From the NCBI RefSeq assembly GCF_023149135.1, contig NZ_JAIWJX010000004.1:124001-188000 (forward strand): a stretch of 64,000 nt of DNA, read 5' to 3'. The position numbers and the translations under genes are program-made. Below are positions 53,742 through 62,036 of the stretch, in pieces. This DNA is from Fictibacillus marinisediminis (GTDB taxonomy: Bacteria > Bacillota > Bacilli > Bacillales > Fictibacillaceae). The notes below the pieces were generated by a model. The model was given only the letters and a program-made list of their open reading frames with translations. It was not told the origin of the DNA and ran no database searches. Each line of letters begins with the position of its first letter. Positions within the stretch are counted from its first letter, which is position 1.

Positions 53742-53771
53742 TAGAATTCCTCCTTTTTTTAAGATGTATTT

Positions 53772-53800
53772 ATCATAATATACAGAATATTATAAATCAA
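53772..53800 (-). promoter_or_regulatory. Promoter of the RiPP operon
   Basis: TTGATT (53800-53795), 17-bp spacer and TATGAT (53777-53772) on the minus strand, about 30 nt before the precursor start. Confidence 0.65.
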
Positions 53801-54261
53801 CATTATTTTACAATTTTTAATTATTTTGTAAATTTTTCGACACGGTGAGGAGTAGAAGTCTATCGACAGGAGGGCGGCAATTGTTGCTAAAAATTGACTC
53901 TATAGGGGGGGGTTTTTAAAATCGTTGGTACACAGTAGGTATGCTAGGGAATAATATAAATCCCAAAAAAGACAGAGTCCCTAAGGAAAAATGATCGTTT
54001 GCCCTGAGCATTCATGCCGTATTTGAATAGCAGCATACTATTTGATCAATTGGCCACACTGGTCGTGAAAGTTTATAAAGTTTAAATTCGCATCTATAAA
54101 TTTTAGAAAAGAATATAACATCAGTTACATAAGTTGTTCCTCATCACGGAGGATAATTAAAGCTACTTAATGTACATAATAATTCCCTCAAAACAATCCC
54201 TAATTTGTCTTCTTGCTATAAAATTCATCCAGTTCGTCCATCTTTTAATTTCAAGTATTCA

Positions 54262-54700
54262 TGAAATTTTAATGATTTTAGAATCGAAATTCTCATGCAT
54301 TTGCGGGCACTGAAAAGAACAAAAAAAGATGTATCTCTTCATGATCCGATTGGGACCGATAATGAAGGGAATGAGATTACGCTCATTGATGTGCTGAAAG
54401 CGGAAACAGAAGATGTGGTGGATGCTATACAGATGAAAATGCAAAAAAAGAAAATTTATGATTATATTCATGTGCTTGATGAACGTGAGAAAGAAGTCAT
54501 TGTCGGTCGTTTTGGCCTGGATATGAAAAAAGAGAAGACGCAAAGAGAAATCGCGAAAATGCTGGGTATTTCGAGGAGTTATGTATCAAGAATTGAAAAA
54601 CGGGCATTGATGAAATTGTTTCACGAGTTTTACCGGAGCCGGCAACAGAGCCAGAAAGATCGGCAAAATCACTTCCTTGAAATTGGGGAGTACCCTTTTA
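54262..54700 (+). pseudogene. sigK: sigK 3' part (SpoIIIC-like fragment)
   Basis: From the ATG at 54295 the product matches the C-terminal half of sporulation sigma-K: '[20 protein letters not shown]', '[19 protein letters not shown]', '[20 protein letters not shown]', and region 4 '[20 protein letters not shown]'. Similarity fades after '[14 protein letters not shown]'. In-frame codons upstream ([10 protein letters not shown]) keep a trace of the preceding sigK residues. The core-binding region 2 is absent. No ribosome binding site is seen. The fragment begins next to AATGA, the short word at which skin-type elements interrupt sigK in B. subtilis. Confidence 0.75.
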
Positions 54701-55036
54701 TTTTTGTAAGTGTAATGGTTGTTAACAACTTATTAATTTATAGCAAGATCTATTGCCTTTTTTATTTCAGTAAAGTCCTCCTGACAAGCACGTTATCTTG
54801 GGAAATGATCGAAATATTTTCAATTGTTGGTGAAAGGTAATTCCCTTCCAAAAATTGAAGGACGTCCAAAAGTTCACCATATCCATTGACTCTTATTGGC
54901 GGCATACAGATACTTACCCCTAAAATCAGTGCCAATATACTAAAAATATCTAGTGTATTTCTTATGTAATCTAACATCGTTTGAAATAAAATTCGAATCC
55001 AGGTGCACCGGTGTATTGGACTGTCGCAACCAAAGT

Positions 55037-55555
55037 TTATTGTCGTTGGTGTTTATTTTCTTCGCTTTGACGGATGATCTCGTCAACGACGTGATCGATC
55101 GGTGCGGTGGCGTCGATTATAATCCCGTTTTTGGGAATGCCTTCTTTCGTTTGATGCAAGCGCGCACTGATTTCCCGTTCCTCTGGTCTGCCACCCCAGT
55201 CAGTTGGGTCCAGTGCCACTCGCTCATCAATCCGCCGGAGACAGGTTTCCAAGTCGACCTCAAGGACAAACACGCCGTCGAAGAGATCGATGAATTTGGG
55301 GAAATTTCGCAAACCACCGCAGAAAAATGTTACCGCCTCATCCTGATTGGCGACCAATGCTATTACTTTATCTACATGCCAAATGTGGTGTTCGGGTTTA
55401 AAGCCATCCGTCGGGGTACCAGTTTCCGGATCGCCTTGATAAGCCAATTCACGGTCACCATGAATGGCATGGTAGCCGCGCCGCTGTAATTCGTTGCAGA
55501 CCGTAGTTTTGCCGACGCCGGAAACGCCTCCAATCAGATAATTCCTAATGCCCAT
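55037..55555 (-). CDS. P-loop nucleoside/2-phosphoglycerate-type kinase
   Basis: 172 residues: Walker A 'YLIGGVSGVGKTTVC', 'IHGDRELAYQGDPETG', 'FFCGGLRNFPKFIDLFDGVF' and 'RIDERVALDPTDWGGRPEER', a small kinase of the AAA/2-phosphoglycerate-kinase-like group. The start chosen follows GGAGGG by 7 nt. Codon use is more GC-rich than its surroundings, consistent with recent transfer. A CCCGTTAG-type repeat lies 120 nt upstream. Confidence 0.7.
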   Translation of the reverse strand: MGIRNYLIGGVSGVGKTTVCNELQRRGYHAIHGDRELAYQGDPETGTPTDGFKPEHHIWHVDKVIALVANQDEAVTFFCGGLRNFPKFIDLFDGVFVLEVDLETCLRRIDERVALDPTDWGGRPEEREISARLHQTKEGIPKNGIIIDATAPIDHVVDEIIRQSEENKHQRQ

Positions 55556-55570
55556 GATTAGACCCTCCAT

Positions 55571-56073
55571 TCAACTGGCTAAGCATACTATATTAGATAT
55601 GTCTATCTGTCGCTGAGCTGAACCGTTACTTCAATAAAGTTCAACAAAAAGAAGCGTTAATCCTTCTTAGATCAACGCACCCGTTAGCTTAGTATAATTC
55701 TTCAAACGTAAAAAATATGTGAGTTAACAGTCGCTTTTCTAATCTCCATTCATTACGGTCGAGAGCTATTCAAGAGGGGGCCCGTTGCTTGCGAAATATG
55801 TGGCACGTTGTGTAAAATATGAGGTTTAAATGCATACCGTAGGAATATTTCGTGTGGGTGCTAAATAATGATATATAAGTTTACCAATGAAGACAAAGAC
55901 TCGTAGTAGCTGATAAATGTTTGCTCTTTTATGTCGTATCAAATCAAAGGGAAAATGTTTATATAAAAACAACTCAAATGTTGTTGTTTTTATTGTTTTA
56001 TTTTGTTTTATCTTGTTTTAAATGTTTTAGAGATCCAATATCCCTTGTAAATAAAGGACTCTTTCAATCTATC
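55571..56073. other. Gene-free stretch left of the origin
   Basis: About 500 bp without a supportable gene. AAAACAACT...TGTTGTTTTT at about 55967-55993 may be a terminator. T-rich DNA at 55990-56035 could serve as the AT-rich opening segment of the origin. Confidence 0.4.
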
Positions 56074-56553
56074 TATCACTACTTTAGCGTAATTTATCAC
56101 TATTTTAGCGTCAACCATCACGAAAGCAGCGCTTAATTATCACGAACATAGCGACAACTATCAATTAATTAGCGTTGTATCACTATTCTAGCGTGCTCAT
56201 CCAAATTGACTTAAGATTCCTTTTTACATTAGGGTTTTTTATTATGTATCACTATTTCAGCGAAGTTATTATCACCAAATCAGCGACTACAGGGTTTACT
56301 TAATTATCACTTTATCAGCGTTAAAATAAGCGTTTTTTACATTTTTGTCTATAGTTTCTATATTTTTAAATATCACCAAATCAGCGTATCTCGTTTATAT
56401 AATTATCACTAATTCAGCGAACTCTCAGAAAAACAAGATCACTTTAAATTATTTGTGTATCTATCACTAAACCAGCGTTAAATTTTGATCCCAAAACATC
56501 TAATTATCACTAAAACAGCGAAGGGAATAGGCTTAACTATCACTAAATCAGCG
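56074..56553. repeat. Iteron array: plasmid replication origin
   Basis: Fourteen directly repeated 16-mers of the form TATCACTAAATCAGCG: starts at 56074, 56095, 56116, 56138, 56159, 56178, 56247, 56270, 56305, 56371, 56404, 56462, 56505 and 56538. The first ones have TTTAGCG or CATAGCG, the later ones ATCAGCG; TATCAC and AGCG are nearly invariant. The first six are spaced about 21 bp (two helical turns). They lie directly upstream of the Rep_3 gene, as in iteron-controlled plasmids. Confidence 0.92.
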
Positions 56554-56613
56554 TATAAGTAGTAAATAAGTAGACTTTTCATTCAATATTGGCAGATATT
56601 TCTTTAAATAATC

Positions 56614-56638
56614 TATCACTTAATTTATAGTAGTGATA
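56614..56638. promoter_or_regulatory. Rep autoregulation operator
   Basis: The iteron word occurs here as an inverted repeat, TATCACT...AGTGATA, 26 bp before the rep start. Rep_3 proteins repress their own gene by binding such inverted iterons. Confidence 0.75.
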
Positions 56639-56663
56639 GAAGGCTGATTGGAGGTTCTTTTTA

Positions 56664-57851
56664 ATGGTAGAAAGCACTGTAAAACGCGCTTTTAGTGATA
56701 GTTTGTCTTTATACGATACCCAAACTCAAGAGGTACGTGAGGCAGATAAACTAAGCGGCTATAATTGGGTTACCAAATCAAATGCTTTGATTGAAAAAAC
56801 ATATCAACTTTCAGTAATGGAACAAAAATTAATATTGACCCTGGCCAGCTTAGTCCAGCCATCAGACGAAGCATTTAGGCCATATCAAATTAAAGTATCG
56901 GACTTTGTTCATCTCCTTGGCCTCAAGTCAACGGGAAAGTATACAGAGATCAGGAAAATCGTTCAGGGATTGCAACAAAAGACTTTACCTATAAATACTG
57001 GCCAATCAACGTTGGATATTACCTGGTTGTCAAGCGCTGAGTATTTTCATGGTAAAGGATATGTCGAGCTTGAATTCAGTCCTAAATTAAAACCATACTT
57101 ACTGCAGTTAAAACAAAAATTTACTACATACCAGTTGAAGAATATCATTCAGCTAAGATCATCATATTCCATACGAATTTATGAGCTATTAAAACAATAT
57201 GAACCTCTCCGGCAGCGGTCTTTTACTCTGGAAGAACTTCGATCTTTGCTTGGAATAGAGCCGAACAAATATAAATTATTTGGCCACTTTAAGGATAAGG
57301 TGTTAAATGTAGCCAATAAGGAATTAGAGGAAAAAACCGATCTCCGTTTCGAGTATGAGGAAATAAAAGTTGGTCGTAAAGTATCATCCATTAAGTTTAG
57401 CATCTATAAAAACCAGGCGAAACACAAGGGGGTACAACTTTCGGGCGATTTAGAATTTGAAGCACGAATTCAAGAATCCTTAGAAAGAATGGGTCTATCT
57501 AAACCGGTTATAAAATCGTTAATAAGTGATTATGGTTATGAACAAATTGATAGAAATCTTGAATACAGTAAGAAAATCATTGAGAAGCGAAAAATTGAGA
57601 GTCCAATCGGATTTCTCGTTCAATCGATTAAAGATGACTATGCTAATAACCAAGTAAAAGAAGGCGTAGGCTTACCAAGCTATTTAAGTGAGCAGGTAAA
57701 AGAAGAAAAAATTAAAAAGATGGTACGCTTCAGCAACAAATTGATCTGCATTTATCCCGAGTACCAGGTCCAGTGGCCATTGAAGAACAGCTCCTACAAA
57801 CAAGAGACTTATTTAATCAAATTTTTAAGAGTAGTAAGGATCCGGAATTAG
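56664..57851 (+). CDS. Rep_3-family replication initiator
   Basis: 395 residues in this frame, with two winged-helix domains typical of Rep_3 (RepB/Initiator_Rep): 'NALIEKTYQLSVMEQKLILT', 'LLGLKSTGKYTEIRKIVQGL', 'YSIRIYELLKQYEPLRQRSF' and 'GHFKDKVLNVANKELEEKTD'. It binds iterons and opens the origin. GGAGG precedes the ATG by 9 nt. The last ~43 residues (from about 57722) look unnatural, whereas the -1 frame continues as sensible protein to 58003. The full product may therefore need a frameshift at the A-rich ATT AAA AAG (57711-57719). Confidence 0.9.
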   Translation: MVESTVKRAFSDSLSLYDTQTQEVREADKLSGYNWVTKSNALIEKTYQLSVMEQKLILTLASLVQPSDEAFRPYQIKVSDFVHLLGLKSTGKYTEIRKIVQGLQQKTLPINTGQSTLDITWLSSAEYFHGKGYVELEFSPKLKPYLLQLKQKFTTYQLKNIIQLRSSYSIRIYELLKQYEPLRQRSFTLEELRSLLGIEPNKYKLFGHFKDKVLNVANKELEEKTDLRFEYEEIKVGRKVSSIKFSIYKNQAKHKGVQLSGDLEFEARIQESLERMGLSKPVIKSLISDYGYEQIDRNLEYSKKIIEKRKIESPIGFLVQSIKDDYANNQVKEGVGLPSYLSEQVKEEKIKKMVRFSNKLICIYPEYQVQWPLKNSSYKQETYLIKFLRVVRIRN

Positions 57852-58003
57852 CGGAACAACGGTTTAAGGAAGAAGCCATTCGCTGTTTTAGTGATATTAT
57901 TCAAGATAAGGAAAAGTTGAATCTTCCGCAATTTAAAGAGGATGATTTTAGGGATAGTGAAATTAAAACGATATATGCTTCACTGTTAACTGTAAACGTA
58001 TAA
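57719..58003 (+). CDS. Rep C-terminal extension in the -1 frame
   Basis: Reading in the -1 frame after AAA AAG gives 'DGTLQQQIDLHLSRVPGPVA', 'IEEQLLQTRDLFNQIFKSSK' and so on to a stop at 58003, a typical helical, charged continuation. There is no start signal of its own. Either a programmed -1 frameshift (T AAA AAG is a partial slippery site), a mutation or a sequencing error joins it to rep. Confidence 0.55.
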   Translation, partial: DGTLQQQIDLHLSRVPGPVAIEEQLLQTRDLFNQIFKSSKDPELAEQRFKEEAIRCFSDIIQDKEKLNLPQFKEDDFRDSEIKTIYASLLTVNV

Positions 58004-58024
58004 CGCTGAAAGAGTGATATTTAA

Positions 58025-58058
58025 AAAGAGAGACATTGTATATACAATGTCTCTCTTT
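58025..58058 (+). terminator. Terminator after rep
   Basis: AAAGAGAGACATTGTA/TACAATGTCTCTCTTT, 16 bp perfect. Confidence 0.85.
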
Positions 58059-58099
58059 AGAATGATGAAATCAATTAGAAAAAAACCAGAAACGGTGGA

Positions 58100-58261
58100 C
58101 ATAATTGTTATTTTTCAGTCTAAACTCGCGACATACCTTTGTAACTACAATGCTTAAAAATGAGGTGACGCTAGCCGATGTAAAAGAATGGGTGAGACAT
58201 TCCAATATCTCCACGACTAATCATAGAGCAGGTCTACAAGCGGAAAAGTTATGGCCGGCTT
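58100..58261 (+). pseudogene. Tyrosine recombinase C-terminal remnant
   Basis: 'FSLNSRHTFVTTMLKNEVTL' and 'ADVKEWVRHSNISTTNHRAG' form Box II of an integrase (RHTF, then W-x-x-HSNISTT), ending at 58261 without the catalytic tyrosine. No upstream catalytic half is present. Confidence 0.65.
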
Positions 58262-58322
58262 AAAAATGTGCAATTATTTCAGAACTAATGCTACTTCAGG
58301 AGCAGTATTTAAGGAGGTACAT

Positions 58323-58724
58323 ATGGAACTTACATTTGATATTCTTTATCAAAAGGTAAATAGCAAGATATCCTGGCGCTTACGTTGGAAAACAATTTAT
58401 GTATGGTTCAGTATCTTTATTGTTATTTTTGATATGCTTTTTCTTGTCTTTCAAAGCAGAATTCCATATAAAACCACCTACATTTTCATTGGTATTTTGG
58501 CAATCCAGTTAGGAATCCTGTTGATTTGTCGATTGGCGGCTATTCGAACTAGCAAACAGATGGACTCAATCATTAATAATTATTTACGACAGCAGCTGGC
58601 ACTTGCTGTTCATTTAACTCCAAGCAGAAAAGAGTTCTATGAAAGAACACTTGCCACAAGCAATGAAATAATCCTTCTGGATTTGCTTTATAAATACATA
58701 GAAGAAATTCCAGAAGAACTGTAA
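58323..58724 (+). CDS. Two-helix membrane protein
   Basis: 133 residues with two membrane helices (about 25-45 and 52-74) between basic and amphipathic segments. AAGGAGG lies 5-6 nt before the ATG; upstream codons in the same frame belong to the integrase remnant. The next gene follows after 19 nt. Unknown role. Confidence 0.55.
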   Translation: MELTFDILYQKVNSKISWRLRWKTIYVWFSIFIVIFDMLFLVFQSRIPYKTTYIFIGILAIQLGILLICRLAAIRTSKQMDSIINNYLRQQLALAVHLTPSRKEFYERTLATSNEIILLDLLYKYIEEIPEEL

Positions 58725-58743
58725 AAAACGAGGGGGTAATCAT

Positions 58744-59034
58744 TTGGAGTTAGCACAAATCGATTTATTTGAAGTCATGGAAGAAACAGTAGAAGTTGAA
58801 GATACAACCGATCAAGTTGTCTCCCGGGTTGAAATAGGGGATGAGGTAAAAGTTATCTTACATAGTACGGATACAACAGAGGATCGTTGTTATAAAGAGG
58901 ATTTCTTAAAGGGAAAAGGGAAAGTTGTTAAAAAAGAGAAAACTTCTCAAGGTAGAACGGTTTGTTATGTCTTATTTAACGGAAGAAATAGAGAAGCTGT
59001 AGTCTATGATACTGATTTATTAATCCTTTATTAA
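58744..59034 (+). CDS. Hypothetical small protein
   Basis: 96 residues, TTG start after GAGGGGG. An acidic start (FEVMEETVEVEDTTDQVVSR) is followed by a small beta barrel-like stretch ('IGDEVKVILHSTDTTEDRCY', 'RTVCYVLFNGRNREAVVYDT'). Cotranscribed with the membrane protein. Not recognised. Confidence 0.5.
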   Translation: MELAQIDLFEVMEETVEVEDTTDQVVSRVEIGDEVKVILHSTDTTEDRCYKEDFLKGKGKVVKKEKTSQGRTVCYVLFNGRNREAVVYDTDLLILY

Positions 59035-59244
59035 CTATAAAGAGGTTCCTGATGGACGTGTTAATTTACTGTTAAGGAAGAAGGCATCAAGACGAAGAAA
59101 AAAGTTAAAAGAAAATCGATAATAGTTTTCAAAGTCATAATTGATTCTCTTTATCCTATTTAGTTCTTATAAATTTACAGCAAGATTATTTGAGCTTATA
59201 AAAACAACTAATTCAGCAGGTGCTGGAAAGTAGAGAGTGGTTTT

Positions 59245-59958
59245 ATGGACATTTTGCAAAAGTTAGTCAAAAAGTTTGAGATTTTTGATGAAGATCCGCT
59301 GGAAATCCGGGAAAGACAATTTATACATAGTTATTATCCACGAGAAAGTTATATTAATTTTACTATACCTCTTAATTTTGATTACAAGCACAAATATGAA
59401 TACATAAGCTTTGCTAGTATACAAGATTTTGGATATTACAATCCTGACACAGAAGAGCTCGACAAAACAATAAATGAGACAACCATTGAGGTAAACATTA
59501 AGGAAATCGAACATTTTAAATCTAATATTACTTTAAATTGCTTATTAACTGGAGAAGGCTATGACTTTGATGTTATGGATTTAGAGGATTTAATTATTAA
59601 ACTGAATCTATTAGGAAAAACGTGGTTCTCAGAAATGGAATTATGGAAAGAGTTACTTTACTCATTCTATTATCTATATGAAAGAGAAAATTATCGTGCT
59701 TCTTTTGTTCAACTTTACTCTGCTTTAGAATCATATCTTGAACAAAAAGGCGCAAATGGAAACGATAAGGTCAAAGACAAATTGACTGCAGTAATAGGCA
59801 ATCTCAAATCACAAAAAAGAAAATACAGAGACAAGTTTTATGAATTAAGAGATATAAGAAATACCTTGGCGCATGGATCCCAATATCACATAATTGAAGA
59901 GGATGTTAAAGAGCTATTTCACTTTTTTGAAGATACCTTCGAAATAGCAGAAAATTAA
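59245..59958 (+). CDS. HEPN-domain protein
   Basis: 237 residues. The C-terminal ~100 residues form a helical HEPN domain: 'ENYRASFVQLYSALESYLEQ' and the R-x4-H motif in 'LRDIRNTLAHG' (R205, H210). HEPN proteins are often RNases in defence or toxin-antitoxin systems, but some are inactive. The N-terminal half (1-130) is beta-rich and unfamiliar. No partner antitoxin is adjacent. Confidence 0.65.
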   Translation: MDILQKLVKKFEIFDEDPLEIRERQFIHSYYPRESYINFTIPLNFDYKHKYEYISFASIQDFGYYNPDTEELDKTINETTIEVNIKEIEHFKSNITLNCLLTGEGYDFDVMDLEDLIIKLNLLGKTWFSEMELWKELLYSFYYLYERENYRASFVQLYSALESYLEQKGANGNDKVKDKLTAVIGNLKSQKRKYRDKFYELRDIRNTLAHGSQYHIIEEDVKELFHFFEDTFEIAEN

Positions 59959-60016
59959 CTATTCATTTAAGTCCCGCAGAACTAACGTATTAACTGGTTG
60001 CTCTTTGGGGCTTTTT

Positions 60017-60472
60017 TTATTTATTTCTCAAGCCCTGCAGGTTACTAGCTTTGTTTAAGGTGGTAAGTAAGTGGTTATAGTTGTTTTTAAGTTTTTGGTG
60101 TTCAAGTAAAAGGGATTGATATGCGATCTCTTGCTTTATCTCTTTTATTTTCATTTCCTCTAAAAAAGCCAAAACACTTTCCATTGTCATCCGCGGGTTT
60201 AATGCCCTTATAATGAAGCTTGAATTTAATGAAATAGGAAGTTTTTCGGTATTGCGGTGCCTCTTTTTCTTCTTTGCTCGTTTTATTTCTTCTATGTGCT
60301 CTTTACGTACCTTTGAATTCCATCTAAAACCTACTGCATTTGTTGTTCGTCCGACTTTTTCAGCTACTTCTTCAAAAGCTTTTAATTGGGTACTTCCTTT
60401 CTTTATATAATTTAAGACTACACTTGCTAATAGCCGATCTTCTTCATGGGACCATGATTCTTGTCTTTTCAT
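60017..60472 (-). CDS. rsfA: RsfA-family (Myb-like) transcription regulator
   Basis: 151 residues: Myb/SANT-like start 'ESWSHEEDRLLASVVLNYIK' and 'KVGRTTNAVGFRWNSKVRKE', followed by a basic linker and a C-terminal coiled coil ('KIKEIKQEIAYQSLLLEHQK'). RsfA fine-tunes the prespore sigma-F regulon in Bacillus. A plasmid copy suggests influence on host sporulation. AGGAGGG precedes the ATG; convergent with the HEPN gene. Confidence 0.8.
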   Translation of the reverse strand: MKRQESWSHEEDRLLASVVLNYIKKGSTQLKAFEEVAEKVGRTTNAVGFRWNSKVRKEHIEEIKRAKKKKRHRNTEKLPISLNSSFIIRALNPRMTMESVLAFLEEMKIKEIKQEIAYQSLLLEHQKLKNNYNHLLTTLNKASNLQGLRNK

Positions 60473-60582
60473 AACACCCTCCTATTATAAAAAGAGTTCT
60501 TATTCCTCTATATGCGCCAAATAGTAAATTATGATTTATAATAAAAGAGCCGATTAGAAATCCCTTTCAGAAAGGGGTATGT

Positions 60583-60792
60583 ATGGAAAGTATTTTATAT
60601 AATATTGGTCGTTTGATTATGAATATTGCCTTGAACATTTGCTTAATCGCTAAGAACAATAAGAAATTGACGATATACTTTTTAGGATTCTTACTCGCAG
60701 TATGGATATTATCTTTTATTATTAATGCAGTTTTTTATCTGCTGCCGGTGATGTTTTTACTGGCTTTCTTCTATTTTAGGAAGCGGCCATAA
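60583..60792 (+). CDS. Small membrane protein
   Basis: 69 residues with two hydrophobic helices (about 28-45 and 48-65). AAAGGGG precedes the ATG by 6 nt. It ends just before the leader of the response-regulator gene. Unknown. Confidence 0.5.
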   Translation: MESILYNIGRLIMNIALNICLIAKNNKKLTIYFLGFLLAVWILSFIINAVFYLLPVMFLLAFFYFRKRP

Positions 60793-60837
60793 TAGCATAA
60801 TCACCAATTGATGGAAAATACGAGTTTGTGTTATATT

Positions 60838-60913
60838 TAGTTTAACAACCATATATTGAACGGAAGGGATGCCCCTCATTGCGTAGCTTTGCTATGTGGT
60901 GAGGGGTTTTTCT
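60838..60913 (+). terminator. Leader hairpin/attenuator before the response regulator
   Basis: CCCCTCA...TGAGGGG with an inner GCgtAGC/GCTatGT pairing (60872-60906) and T5. The leader block TTTAGTTTAACAACCATATA precedes it. The next gene starts about 35 nt downstream. Confidence 0.7.
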
Positions 60914-60940
60914 AATGGGCAAAACGAAAGGAAGAGCATA

Positions 60941-61621
60941 GTGAATAAAATTATGATCATAGAAGATAACCTGTTATTCATGGATGGTTTAAAGAGAATT
61001 TTAGAACTCGAGCTAGGATATCGTGTAGCAGCCTATAGTAGCGAACAGATTAATGATATAGCGGAGAGAAAGGACCATTCAAATTTATTGAGAGAACGGC
61101 CACAGCTCATAATCATGGATTCACAGTTAAGAATCGGATCGTCGTTATCTTTAGTTGAACTTTTTAAAAAGAAGCTACCGGAGTGTAAGTTATTGGTGTT
61201 ATCTTCAGTTGAAAAAGATGGGGAGTTTCGGCGTTTTTTTCAAGCCGGTGTGGATGGCTACTTATTTAAAGATATTATGACTGAAGAATTAATAAACGGT
61301 ATCAATGCGATTTTTAACCAGAAGAGTTTCTTTCATCATAAAGTAGCCCATTATCTCATTCAAGATTATCGGCAGCTGCTTGATCAATCTCCCCAAGTAG
61401 TAAAACCCATAGCTGGTAATCGACACAATCTAAGCAAAAGAGAATTTGAGGTGTTGGAGTTATTAGTCAAAGGCAAAAGCAATAAATCCATCTCTGAGCA
61501 GTTATTTCTAAGTGAGAAAACCGTAAAGAACCATGTATCTAAAATTCTATTGAAATTAAAAGTAGGGGATCGAACCAATGCTGTGTTATTCGCTATTAAA
61601 GAAAAAATGGTTTCCATTTAA
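60941..61621 (+). CDS. NarL/LuxR-family response regulator
   Basis: 226 residues: receiver domain ('KIMIIEDNLLFMDGLKRILE', phospho-acceptor in 'LIIMDSQLRIGS', 'LLVLSSVEKDGEF') and LuxR-type HTH ('LSKREFEVLELLVKGKSNKS', 'LFLSEKTVKNHVSKILLKLK'). GTG start after AGGAAGAG. No histidine kinase is nearby, so it may work with a host kinase or without phosphorylation. A lipoprotein gene follows 15 nt later. Confidence 0.88.
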   Translation: MNKIMIIEDNLLFMDGLKRILELELGYRVAAYSSEQINDIAERKDHSNLLRERPQLIIMDSQLRIGSSLSLVELFKKKLPECKLLVLSSVEKDGEFRRFFQAGVDGYLFKDIMTEELINGINAIFNQKSFFHHKVAHYLIQDYRQLLDQSPQVVKPIAGNRHNLSKREFEVLELLVKGKSNKSISEQLFLSEKTVKNHVSKILLKLKVGDRTNAVLFAIKEKMVSI

Positions 61622-61636
61622 TAAAGGGGAAATCCG

Positions 61637-61930
61637 ATGAAAAATATCATGCTAAAGGCATCACCACTTATTTTATCATTAGCTTTACTAACCGGTTGTG
61701 GCAGCGGAGGAGATATTGAAGAGTCAATGGCTGTCCAGCTAGAAAATAATCAAAAAATGACTGAGCAATTTTCCAAATATCAAGATGGTTTAAAAGAGTC
61801 GGTGTTACATCCTGAAAAACAAGAAGATGTGGAATTTTGGCTGGTTGAGCCTAAGGAGAAGTTAGACACTTCAACCGTAATATCAGTAATCGATGGTGAT
61901 ACTTTTAAAATTGGCTCTGTTAAAGGTTAA
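61637..61930 (+). CDS. Lipoprotein with truncated staphylococcal-nuclease-like start
   Basis: 97 residues: lipobox LTGC (C21), a helical region, then the ending 'TSTVISVIDGDTFKIGSVKG'. 'VIDGDTFKI' is the first strand of SNase-type nucleases, which normally run for another 100 residues. The frame stops directly after it, so this is either a truncated nuclease or a chance ending. AAAGGGGA precedes the ATG; a terminator follows. Confidence 0.65.
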   Translation: MKNIMLKASPLILSLALLTGCGSGGDIEESMAVQLENNQKMTEQFSKYQDGLKESVLHPEKQEDVEFWLVEPKEKLDTSTVISVIDGDTFKIGSVKG

Positions 61931-61949
61931 TGTTGATATTTTATAGAAA

Positions 61950-61985
61950 AAACGGAACTTCCATAAAACTGGAAGTTCCGTTAGT
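61950..61985 (+). terminator. Terminator after lipoprotein
   Basis: AACGGAACTTCCA-taaaac-TGGAAGTTCCGTT then TTTTATT. Confidence 0.8.
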
Positions 61986-62036
61986 TTTATTGTCTTATTG
62001 AACTAACGCACCCTTTAGCTTAACAAGTAAAACTCA

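Noticed and set aside
53990..54060. Possible transposase scrap (reads like KYGMNAQGK on the minus strand)
   Set aside because: Only a few residues in a frame interrupted by stops; no ends or target duplication can be seen.
54762..54977. Minus-strand frame of 71 codons with a hydrophobic start
   Set aside because: No ribosome binding site, overlap with the decayed tail of the sigK fragment and no recognisable motif; not enough to call a gene.
55921..56136. Open frame of 71 codons left of rep
   Set aside because: It runs through the T-rich stretch and the first two iterons; its Tyr/His/Ser-rich ending is simply translated iteron sequence.
56074..56553. Iterons considered as a CRISPR array
   Set aside because: Repeats are 16 bp with short uneven spacers and degenerate positions, lie next to a Rep_3 gene, and no cas gene is present.
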